A stretch of DNA of 64,000 nucleotides, taken from positions 186,001 to 250,000 of the forward strand of contig NZ_JNFG01000011.1 of assembly GCF_000729995.1 (NCBI RefSeq), given 5' to 3'. The notes under the pieces were generated by a model. The model was not told the origin of the DNA. It was given only the letters and a program-made list of their open reading frames with translations, and ran no database searches. Below, one piece after another: positions 9,952-18,600 of this stretch; the stretch's first letter is position 1; each line of letters opens with the position of its first letter. Position numbers and translations under genes: made by a program. The DNA is from Caballeronia sordidicola. Lineage in GTDB: Bacteria; Pseudomonadota; Gammaproteobacteria; Burkholderiales; Burkholderiaceae.

Positions 9952-11024
9952 GCAACTACCGATTTAAAGCCATTCGCGCCTCTCAGGCCGCTGAACACGA
10001 CGTATTTTCCTTTGCGGCGACACCAGAGCAGATCCTAGGTTTCGCTGAAATCGAGCGTGTTGGCCGCGAAGAAGATGGTCAATTGAGAGGGTTTCAGCGA
10101 CATCAGATCGCGTCACATATCAAAGAAATTCGCGACTACATGAGTCGTGACGACGCGCTCCTTCCGAACGCTGTCATTGTGGCCTTCATCGGCAGCGTCA
10201 AGCTCAAGGAATTGGGTGATGGCATTGTCGAGGTGAGCATTTCAACGACCAAGGGCAAGCCTGGGTTCGTTGTCGACGGCCAGCAACGACTGTCAGCACT
10301 TTCCGGAATAAAGAAGCCAGGCTTCCAAGTCTTCGTCTCTGCTTTAATCTGCAAAGACTACAACGAACTGCGACAGCAATTCGTTTTGATCAACAACACT
10401 CGGCCGCTGCCGAAGACGCTGATCTACGAGTTGCTGCCTAACGTTGAGGGTCTACCCGCGCGATTCACCGCTCGAAAATTTTCGGCACGCATCGTCGATC
10501 GCCTCAATTTCACGCGCAAATCATCGCTACGCGGCGAGATCCGGCAACATACCAATCCGCAAGGCGTGATCAGCGACACCGCCATGCAAAAGCTGATTAT
10601 GAATTCGGCGTCGGACGGTGCTATCCGAGAATTCATCAAAGAAGAAAACTTTGAGGATCTCGCATATGAATTCGTCAATGAGTTCTTTCAGGCCGTAACC
10701 AACGTATTCGGAAGCGAATGGGTCGGAATGAACCCCAAAACATCGCGACTCAGACACGGCGCAGGATTGGTAGCAATGGGGTTCGTCATGGAATTGCTGT
10801 ACTCGAGCGAAGGGGCAACGACTCGCGCCGAATTTGAGCCGGGTTTGGAGTTGCTCAAGCCCTATACGGCGTGGACAAGTGGTCAGTGGCGCTTTTCAGA
10901 ATATGACGAACGTCCTTGGAACGGCATTCAAAACACGCCCAGTGACATCGATCTGCTCGCCAACTATCTTGTGCGCTCGCTGAAGAAAGCCCTTCGTCGG
11001 CCCCGAAAAGTAGCTAACGCTTAA
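9948..11024 (+). CDS. dpdB: DpdB paralogue 2, DGQQR-domain protein
   Basis: This is a 358-residue DndB/DpdB-like protein with [10 protein letters not shown] near residues 48-57, DGQQR at 110-114, [16 protein letters not shown] near 140-160, and a [11 protein letters not shown] ending. It is about 20 residues shorter than the copy before dpdA. It starts at a GTG that overlaps the dpdA stop (GTGA). Known dpd clusters usually have one DpdB, so two copies flanking dpdA are unusual. They could form a heteromer with DpdA, or provide different site selection (inference). Confidence 0.85.
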   Translation: MSNYRFKAIRASQAAEHDVFSFAATPEQILGFAEIERVGREEDGQLRGFQRHQIASHIKEIRDYMSRDDALLPNAVIVAFIGSVKLKELGDGIVEVSISTTKGKPGFVVDGQQRLSALSGIKKPGFQVFVSALICKDYNELRQQFVLINNTRPLPKTLIYELLPNVEGLPARFTARKFSARIVDRLNFTRKSSLRGEIRQHTNPQGVISDTAMQKLIMNSASDGAIREFIKEENFEDLAYEFVNEFFQAVTNVFGSEWVGMNPKTSRLRHGAGLVAMGFVMELLYSSEGATTRAEFEPGLELLKPYTAWTSGQWRFSEYDERPWNGIQNTPSDIDLLANYLVRSLKKALRRPRKVANA

Positions 11025-11041
11025 ATCTGGAGATTGTCGCT

Positions 11042-11746
11042 ATGAAAACACGCGCGCTAGTCTTATTTTCTGGTGGCCAAGACTCCGCTACTTGCTTGGC
11101 ATGGGCGCTGAGTCGCTATGAGTACGTCGAGACAATCGGCTTCGACTACGGTCAGCGCCATGCCGTTGAATTGACATGTCGGGTCTCCGTATTGGCACGA
11201 CTGAGGGAGCAGTTTCCAGCGTGGGCAGCGAAACTGGGCGACGACCACATGCTAGATCTTTCCATACTTGGAAAGATCAGCGACACCGCACTTACGCAGG
11301 ACAAAGCTGTCGAGATGGAATCGAATGGCCTTCCAAACACCTTTGTCCCGGGCCGCAACTTGCTCTTCTTTACTCTAGCTGCTGCCGTCGCTTACCGCAG
11401 AGGGCTGCACGCGCTCGTCGGGGGAATGTGTGAAACTGATTTCTCCGGCTATCCCGACTGTCGGGACAACACGCTTAAAGCACTCCAAGTCGCGATCAGC
11501 CTCGGGATGGATGCACCCTTGATCATCGAAACGCCATTGATGTGGATCAACAAACGCCAAACCTGGCAGATGGCGAATGAGCTTGGAGGGGAAGAGTTCG
11601 TCGAACTCATTCGCAGCGAGACCCATACCTGTTATCTCGGTGACCGATCCGCCTTGCATGATTGGGGATACGGATGCGGCAAATGCCCGGCGTGCGAACT
11701 GCGAGCGACTGGGTACAAATCTTACGTTGCTACGGCACGGCCATGA
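11042..11746 (+). CDS. queC: QueC, 7-cyano-7-deazaguanine (preQ0) synthase
   Basis: The 234-residue QueC uses ATP and ammonia to convert 7-carboxy-7-deazaguanine to preQ0. The PP-loop SGGQDSATC begins near residue 10. FDYGQRH, the [11 protein letters not shown] segment, and a C-terminal zinc site of Cys197, Cys212, Cys215 and Cys218 ([10 protein letters not shown]) are all present. A GGAG Shine-Dalgarno at 11029-11032 supports the ATG. It sits 17 bases after dpdB2 and overlaps queE by ATGA. It supplies the base that DpdA inserts. A housekeeping queC for tRNA queuosine presumably exists elsewhere, so this would be a dedicated copy. Confidence 0.95.
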   Translation: MKTRALVLFSGGQDSATCLAWALSRYEYVETIGFDYGQRHAVELTCRVSVLARLREQFPAWAAKLGDDHMLDLSILGKISDTALTQDKAVEMESNGLPNTFVPGRNLLFFTLAAAVAYRRGLHALVGGMCETDFSGYPDCRDNTLKALQVAISLGMDAPLIIETPLMWINKRQTWQMANELGGEEFVELIRSETHTCYLGDRSALHDWGYGCGKCPACELRATGYKSYVATARP

Positions 11747-12378
11747 CATATAGCGTCAAAGAGATTTTCTATACGCTTCAGGGTGAAGGTGCAAATGCTG
11801 GACGACCGGCGGTCTTCTGTCGGTTCTCCGGATGCAACTTGTGGAGCGGACGCGAAGAGGACCGTTCGACGGCGCAGTGTTCATTTTGCGACACCGATTT
11901 TGTTGGAACTGACGGCACGGGCGGCGGAAAATTTAAAGACGCCCGGGACCTAGCAAATGCGATCGCGAGCCAATGGCCTACAGCAGACCATGCTCACCGT
12001 TTCGTTGTGTTGACCGGTGGTGAACCCTTGCTGCAAGTCGACAGCGCGTTAACCACGGCGCTGGCCGAGGAAGGATTTTTCATCGCGGTCGAAACCAATG
12101 GAACGGTATCCCCGCCTCCTGGTCTCGACTGGATTTGTGTCAGCCCTAAAGCAGGTACACAAATTCGAATTAAGGCCGGCAACGAACTGAAGTTAGTGTT
12201 CCCGCAAATCGCGTTCGACCCGACGGGTTTTGAGCAACTTGCGTTCGAGCGATTCTATTTGCAGCCGATGGATGGGCCTGATCACGCGCGGAATATCGCA
12301 AAAGCAATCGACTATTGCAAAGCACACCCTCGGTGGTCACTAAGTTTTCAAACCCACAAAGCCTTGGGTATCCGATGA
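11743..12378 (+). CDS. queE: QueE, 7-carboxy-7-deazaguanine synthase (radical SAM)
   Basis: The 211-residue enzyme converts 6-carboxytetrahydropterin to 7-carboxy-7-deazaguanine. The start is the ATG overlapping the queC stop (ATGA); a longer frame from 11662 would add 27 unrelated residues. YTLQGEG is at residues 10-16. The radical-SAM cluster motif is the QueE-specific CX14CX2C (Cys31, Cys46, Cys49) found in the longer QueE class. TGGEPLLQ and VETNG follow. The 3' end overlaps queD by ATGA. Confidence 0.94.
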   Translation: MTYSVKEIFYTLQGEGANAGRPAVFCRFSGCNLWSGREEDRSTAQCSFCDTDFVGTDGTGGGKFKDARDLANAIASQWPTADHAHRFVVLTGGEPLLQVDSALTTALAEEGFFIAVETNGTVSPPPGLDWICVSPKAGTQIRIKAGNELKLVFPQIAFDPTGFEQLAFERFYLQPMDGPDHARNIAKAIDYCKAHPRWSLSFQTHKALGIR

Positions 12379-12740
12379 AATTCGAACTAAGCCAACGCTT
12401 TTATTTCGAAGCAGCTCATACCCTTCACCGGGAAATCGGGCAGGAAGGTAGTCGACGAATTCATGGACACACTTATCATGCGCAGATTTTTCTTCGTGGC
12501 AAGCCTGATGCGACAACAGGAATGATCGTTGACTTAGGTTTTTTCAACCAAGAAATTCAGCGAATTAAAGATCAGTTAGACCACCGCTTCCTCGATGAGG
12601 TACCGGGTCTTGGCGCTGCCACTCTCGAAGGGCTGTGCGCTTACATCTATCAGGCGATTTTTCCAATCTTTCCGAACGTCTCGCGGGTTCGCGTGGAGCG
12701 TCAAGCAAGTGGTGACCGGTGTGAAGTGACTGCCGATTGA
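12375..12740 (+). CDS. queD: QueD-like 6-carboxytetrahydropterin synthase lacking the catalytic Cys
   Basis: The 121-residue protein has the PTPS/QueD fold. Zinc ligands His15 (FEAAH), His30 and His32 (HGH) are present, as are VDLGFF and LDHRFLDEVPGL. In E. coli QueD the catalytic Cys27 lies four residues before the first His of HGH; here that position is Ser26, and no other Cys is near. The start at 12375 gives the usual MKFELSQRF beginning and an ATGA overlap with queE, while a longer frame from 12315 would be an out-of-frame extension into queE. The position implies production of the pterin precursor for preQ0. The missing Cys raises the question whether it acts as a standard QueD or uses another residue. 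Confidence 0.85.
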   Translation: MKFELSQRFYFEAAHTLHREIGQEGSRRIHGHTYHAQIFLRGKPDATTGMIVDLGFFNQEIQRIKDQLDHRFLDEVPGLGAATLEGLCAYIYQAIFPIFPNVSRVRVERQASGDRCEVTAD

Positions 12741-12760
12741 AAGCTCGATGACAATGATCT

Positions 12761-12780
12761 CCAACGTACCTTATCGTTGG
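12761..12780. terminator. Short hairpin between the converging dpd operons
   Basis: A 6-bp perfect inverted repeat (CCAACG / CGTTGG, 8-nt loop) lies 20 bp after queD and about 96 bp beyond the dpdD stop on the other strand. It lacks a T-tract, so it is only a possible terminator separating the convergent operons. Confidence 0.3.
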
Positions 12781-12875
12781 TCTTAGTAGCACACACTCGA
12801 AACGCACAAGTTGCTCAACGTAGAGGCGCCCCCGTGCTCGCGAATGATGCAAAGAAAACAGACACCTTGGTGCGA

Positions 12876-15161
12876 CTAGGCCGTCACTTCGCTTAGCACC
12901 TTCAAGATGCTCGCAGAACCTTTCCCTTCGGGTAGCAAAAGGTTAGGCTTGCCGCCACGCGCATCCTTGACCGCAAAATAAGCTTGATGTTTACTACTGC
13001 GCCACGCGAACACAAAAACATCGCTGTTTGCAGCCAATTGTTTCAAGCGGGTGGTCGCGACATGATCGGAGTTCAACTCAAGACGGCATAGGGGAACAAG
13101 TGACTTCAAGATCTGTATGGCACGCTGCCCGGCTGATTCGGTCAGCGTATAAATGGCTACTGACTTGTTCGCCAGATGCGCGAAATCACCCTCACCGCCC
13201 TCGCCTTCCTCAACTCGCTCAGCCAGTAACTCACTGATTGCGGGAAATTGATCGAAGTCATGTGCCAGAAGTTCCAGTCCGCGCCACTGATCCACTCTCA
13301 GACGGTGACGGTACTGGCTGGCGATCTGTTGCAAAGCGAAAAACAACCTCAGCGGCGCTTCCTTATCAGGGCGTGGAAACAGGGCAAACAACTCCACAAT
13401 GTCGATCACCCAATCCATGTAGCGCGGGGATCCAACCCGCGCAAGAAGTTCCTGCAGATCATTGATCAAATCTCGGTAGTCAGTAGACTGGATACCCGAC
13501 TCAAGCAATGTTCCCGTTATTCGTTGTACCGAATCGAGCTCTCCCAACCCGTCATTGCCATCTAGCAGAATGAGCGCGAGCAACGTCCGGTAAAGACGCT
13601 GAATTTCCGGCACACCGGTCGCCTCATGAAAGAAATCCAGAATGGCCGGTATCGACCTGACGTAGGTCCGCAAGACCGCCTCTTCGTAGTCTTCGAGTTC
13701 CGCCGTAAAGGTTGCGACAGCCTCAAGATCCAATGTGTAGTCGGAAAGTCGCCATTCTTCCGCTTTCTGCGCTGCCAGACGGGATGCCTCTATGCTAGGC
13801 AGGCCAGACTTCACGGCACGTGCCCACCCTTTCCAGTCACCGATTACCCCCTCGTCAACAGCAGACTGTGCAGTGTCCAACGACTTGTGAAGCTTCGCGA
13901 TCTTCTTCGTATAACGCGGTCCCAAAGCGTCCAGCATCGTGGCGGGATAACGGCCCAATACATCAATCGCTTCGCGCGCTGCTTCCACGGTCGCTATTTC
14001 GGCGGCGCACTCCAGGATGCGCTGCAGCGTCTCCTGACTGACCGGCGCGCGCTTGAAAAAGGCCATTGCGCGTTCGTATTCAGCATCCTCGAACGCAGTG
14101 TTGCCTTCATACAGACTGTCGGAGGTTTTGACGCCCGCTTGCAGATCGGGAAACCACTCCGGCAACGATGACTCATCAGAGCGCTCGAGTTCGGCACGTA
14201 ACGTTGTGAGCAACTCCTGATCGGGCCTTTCCCGTGAAAGTTCATTCAGTGCAAACGCCTTCAATACCGCCGGGCGCGTGATGTTCTTCCTCGCCCTGAA
14301 CAGCCACGCGAATCGCGGCCGCACCTGCTCATTGAACGCCGCCGTCGCGGCAGCCAGATCGGCTTCATTCTCGTGCCGAGCCAGGAAGTGGACGTACAGC
14401 GCTTCGATCGCCTCGCCCAAGGTCTGTCGGGGAAGGCTGAGATCGCGAAGCGCGAGCAACTTGGTCTCCCCGGCAACCATCGGCGACCAGTGTCCCAGTC
14501 CTGCCAGCAGATGAATCTCGAGGAACCGCTCGTTCTGCGCATTGAGGCGACCCGTGCCTTTCAATTCCTCCAGTAGTCGATACGCCTCCCTCTCGTTTCT
14601 CGCAGCGATCGCTCGCTCGAAACGTAGCTTGAGTGAACCAAACGTTTGAGGCGTGGGACGGTATCGCTCCGGGCGACTTTCCACCGAGGTTCGATAGACA
14701 CGCAGCATCGACCAGACCGGTTCGTTTTCTCGGCCACCGGCTCCTTCGAATCTGTAGACCCACCTGAACCTCCCAACAACAATCTGCGTCAGCGCATCGA
14801 ACGGCGTGACAATCCGTCCCGCCGGCGTGAAATCGGTATACGCAAGGCCAACATGAGCGGTCAACTCCTCGCACATTTCGTTGGCCAGCAGATGACTGTC
14901 AGCGCACGCAACCCACGCGATTACCCCGTCGTGGTCGAAAGATAGCGGCAACACGAGAGGACGGGCACCCGGTGCCTTCGCCCAAAATTTCAACCACGCA
15001 CAAGTCTCCGACCCGGCGAGCCGAACACCTTCAACATTCTGTTCAAGCGCCGCCTGACCAGAGCCGCGGAGTTGCGCGATGTAATCTCCGAGCCACCCGC
15101 TTTCGCTGGGCGTTAACTCTTCCAGATCCATCGAAGGCATAAAGGTTTGAAGATCTGCCAC
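12876..15161 (-). CDS. dpdD: DpdD, restriction-arm protein of the dpd system
   Basis: The 761-residue protein has no enzymatic motif I recognise. It is largely helical and acidic, with repeated Leu/Ala/Glu-rich helices from about residue 190 to 600 that look like helical repeats. The start is GTG with AGGA upstream. It is the last gene of the minus-strand operon, 8 bp after dpdK. I assign DpdD by size, position and elimination, since all other dpd letters are filled. In Salmonella Montevideo dpdD is one of the genes needed for restriction-like exclusion of unmodified DNA. Confidence 0.7.
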   Translation of the reverse strand: MADLQTFMPSMDLEELTPSESGWLGDYIAQLRGSGQAALEQNVEGVRLAGSETCAWLKFWAKAPGARPLVLPLSFDHDGVIAWVACADSHLLANEMCEELTAHVGLAYTDFTPAGRIVTPFDALTQIVVGRFRWVYRFEGAGGRENEPVWSMLRVYRTSVESRPERYRPTPQTFGSLKLRFERAIAARNEREAYRLLEELKGTGRLNAQNERFLEIHLLAGLGHWSPMVAGETKLLALRDLSLPRQTLGEAIEALYVHFLARHENEADLAAATAAFNEQVRPRFAWLFRARKNITRPAVLKAFALNELSRERPDQELLTTLRAELERSDESSLPEWFPDLQAGVKTSDSLYEGNTAFEDAEYERAMAFFKRAPVSQETLQRILECAAEIATVEAAREAIDVLGRYPATMLDALGPRYTKKIAKLHKSLDTAQSAVDEGVIGDWKGWARAVKSGLPSIEASRLAAQKAEEWRLSDYTLDLEAVATFTAELEDYEEAVLRTYVRSIPAILDFFHEATGVPEIQRLYRTLLALILLDGNDGLGELDSVQRITGTLLESGIQSTDYRDLINDLQELLARVGSPRYMDWVIDIVELFALFPRPDKEAPLRLFFALQQIASQYRHRLRVDQWRGLELLAHDFDQFPAISELLAERVEEGEGGEGDFAHLANKSVAIYTLTESAGQRAIQILKSLVPLCRLELNSDHVATTRLKQLAANSDVFVFAWRSSKHQAYFAVKDARGGKPNLLLPEGKGSASILKVLSEVTA

Positions 15162-15169
15162 GTTCCGTC

Positions 15170-15697
15170 CTAGCCGTTTCTATATCTGTCAAAATTGAGT
15201 CTCGCTTCGGCAATCTGCTGCCGGTCGACATCAAATGAAATCACCTCGTCGTTTAATTCGAACCCGCCGTAGGTGAAATTCATGGATCCCGACAGCAATG
15301 CCCGATCGGTCAACAACCCCTTTGTATGCAAGGCGTCCTCGCCGTCGTTAATCCACAGCTTTGAATCGACACCTGAATTCCTCGCCTTCTCGCGAATCGT
15401 CGAAAGAAAGCGCTTGTTATGATCGAGGCTTCGCGTCGCAATACGGACGGGCTGCCCGCGCCGCATGAGCGACAGCAGCATGTCCGATATGGCTATTTCG
15501 CGGCTTCCCCAGTCAGGCTCGACGAGATTGAATGCGCCCGAACGGTTGTCCAGTATCGGTACGTCGCTAATCCATGGACTGACGAGCCACGTGGCACTTC
15601 CCAGGTTAAGAAGTTCGCCGAGAAAGACGAACTGAAAAAGTTCGCGCACCTCATGCTGGCTGGTTGTCGCGGACTTGAAAATCCTTCGCGATTGCAT
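15170..15697 (-). CDS. dpdK: DpdK, phospholipase D-like nuclease
   Basis: The 175-residue PLD-superfamily protein has one HKD motif: His124, Lys126 and Asp131 (HTKGLLTD), followed by SGSMNFTYGG. WLVSPWISD near residue 37 is also typical. One motif per chain means a dimer is needed for an active site, as in Nuc/BfiI-type nucleases. It is probably the DNA-cleaving or phosphodiester-acting part of the restriction arm. The ATG at 15697 overlaps the dpdJ stop (TGATG); the upstream in-frame TTG at 15700 is unlikely. Confidence 0.87.
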   Translation of the reverse strand: MQSRRIFKSATTSQHEVRELFQFVFLGELLNLGSATWLVSPWISDVPILDNRSGAFNLVEPDWGSREIAISDMLLSLMRRGQPVRIATRSLDHNKRFLSTIREKARNSGVDSKLWINDGEDALHTKGLLTDRALLSGSMNFTYGGFELNDEVISFDVDRQQIAEARLNFDRYRNG

Positions 15698-18600
15698 CAA
15701 TTCACCTCCACTTCAGGAAGCCGGATATCGGCCTCCATGGCCGAAATGCTCTGCCGGATCGCAACTAGTGCCGGATAGATATGAAGGCTTCCCGCATCGA
15801 CCGGGTTTAGCATGAGAGCGTGAAATGCCGTCTGCAACCGTTCCTCGTGTCCCCTGGGACAGGTCAACGTAGCCAATCCGCGCTCGGCGAGCACTGACTC
15901 GCAGTGCTGCTGCCATTCGGGTTGTGTGACATCTATTCGGATGTCCCACTCGGGAATCGAGTCGGCTACAAGCAAGCGCTCTGTTCTTGGCAGGCTGCAA
16001 AACGGGTTGTAAATTGACAGGCGCTGTTGCCTTATCAGGCTTCCACGGGGCCAGAGAAGTCCGTAGATCATTCCCGTCTTCCAGCCACTAGACATTCCAG
16101 CCTCGCCCAGCATGTCCTGAAGTTGGTCCGGCAGGTCGTTCCTGGCAGCAAACGCTGCAAGGAGTCGCGCGTCAATCTCAATCCCCAGGCGCTGCTCGGA
16201 TACCTGCCAGTCGGTCAGCAAGTCGCGAAGGAACGCGTCTGAGACCCTTGAACTCCCGGGTCTCAGGATGCGCGCGTTAAGCGACGCCAGAAAGGCGTGG
16301 CTTGGCACGATCTGATGCCTGACAAGCAAGGATCTTAACCTGTCAAAAGCGGCACGACTGCTCTCCAATCCGACTGCATCGCGACATTCCGCCGCTGCTT
16401 CCGGTAGTTCACCGTCGGCAGATTTGTCCGCAAGCAGATTGACCACACGAGCAAGCTGTTGGTCCACCAACTCAAACTCTCCGGCCTGCAATGCAGATTC
16501 GATAAGAGCATAGAACCGCCCCGGATCCTCGCCGTAACGCGCCAGGAGATTCTCGATGAGCCCGGCCCCTCCTACCATCGTTTCAGTCACCCAGATAACC
16601 GCACCTGGCGTGTCTACAGCGGTTGACTCCGTCATTACATCAACCACAAGAGAGTCCGTGTCAATTTCTGGACACAGGGCCTGGATGGCATCCTGAACCG
16701 CAGCGCCCAAGGTCGCCAAGTAACGCAACCTCAGCCACTCCTGCCATGTCTCGTCGATCGGCTGCCAGAGGACCGTCGAGAGTGCTTTCAAAGCATCCAA
16801 CACGCTCGGGTCATTCAGGAAAGCGATCAAATCATGTCTGAGTCGCTCCGGTCCCCGGGAATCTCCGTGGGACGCCTCCTCATCAACTTGCGTCGATTGG
16901 AACACGGTCTCCAGTACCTCAACCAGTCCCATTTCCGCCCGCCCTGCGCTTAGCAAGACGCTCGCCTCCTCAAGCGAACAATCCGCCGCCAAGGCGTTGC
17001 ACACAAGTGCACCAAGATAGACGCGTGCAAGCCAGTCTCTCGAAAACGGACTCTCGACATTCACCAGCAATTCGCCAGACCATGCAAGATCAAAGTAGCG
17101 CGCGGTCCGTAAGGCGCGCCACTTTTCTGACGAGTGCCCATTTGCTTCGTAATAGAGTGCCCCCGGAATGTTAATGTCCAGTTTCAGGCCGTCGACGCTC
17201 AGCGTAAAGCCGATTGCAATATCAGTGCCGTCCTGCGTGAACGCGAAGGTACGCTCCTCGGTTCGACCATCAGTAAACCGCAAACTTGCCCGCGAACGGC
17301 GTGCAAATCTCCGAACTTCGATAGGGGACTGTTCACGATGGGAATGAAACACCGCTGACCTGATGATTCCTGCAAGTCGAGACGAGCGCGGCACAGGGAA
17401 CACCGATGGAAGCTCGCCTGGAACAAACTGCGTCTGCCATTGCATGAACGCATTGGAGGTCGTGCCAAGGTCTCGCGGAGGTGCCGAGACGTTCAGGCGC
17501 ATCACCCGAAATACCGGTGTGCTCTTCGTCTGTCCTTCGTCGAGATACTGAAAATTGCCGAGCAGATACCCGTGCATACTGGACCGAATATCGAAGGGTT
17601 GATCCAGTTCAGTCGACAGATGTTCGGGTCCGCACCAATGGTTTTCAGTGCCGTATCTGTAGCCAAATCTCTTCGAAATCCGCCCCGGGGCGAATTCGCG
17701 CATCGCCTGCAAAACAGGCATCATCTCGGGCTCTTCCTGCCCTCCTGGCAAGTAAATCGCCACTTCAGGCAAATTGAGATCGGCAAATAGAGACTCAGGG
17801 ATAAATTCCGGCAATGGGCCTGAGCCTGCTGACGGGTCTTCAGCCGGTTTGCCCATCCTTCCCCACTGCGACTGGAGTCGGCGAAGCGCCGTGGGCAATA
17901 CTGTCGTCATCAAAGGGCGTGGAAAGTCCCACAACAGCGCGTCGACGGAGTCGCGATCCAGCATCATCGCGTCAGACAGATGTCGAACTAAAGCTTCCTG
18001 CTCCCCTTTGTTTTCAAGGATTACCGTTATCAAACGGGCGATTCGTGCCTGGAGGTCAATATCTGCCGGGCGCTTGCCAGGGCCGTCCAAGAGTGCCCAA
18101 ACGTGATAGTGCAAGCGGGACTGTTCTAACCGCTCTCCAAGATAGTCAATTAGCGCGAAGACCGCCTGCATCTTCTGGACGTATCGATTGGCGAGCGGAA
18201 GAACCCGCCTTGGCAATTCCGGATCAAATAGTTGCTCGTAAGCTTGATATGCGAGCCTGTCGCGACCATAGTCCGAAAGCACAACCACCGTCCATGGTCG
18301 TGTGCTACGCAGTCGCCCTGCACGCCCCCGTCGTTGCAGGAAAGCCGCGACATCGCGAGGTGCCTTATGCTGGACGACAACGCCGACCGCTGGATCGTTA
18401 TATCCAACCTCAAGCGAAGCGGTCGCGACGACGATATCAGCTTCGCTATCCACACCAGCGTCTTGCGAACTCGTTCGATCAACCTGCAATGCGACAGACA
18501 GGTCATGACCAATCGATTCGCTCATTCTCCAGTCCTGCCCGTTCTCGAATTGCGACGCCGAGGAGATGGACCGACGAAGATGAGCGAGTGGTCCATTTGG

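Noticed and set aside
11662..11742. Longer QueE start inside queC
   Set aside because: The extra 27 residues are a shadow of the queC zinc-site region; the ATGA overlap at 11743 gives the normal QueE N-terminus.
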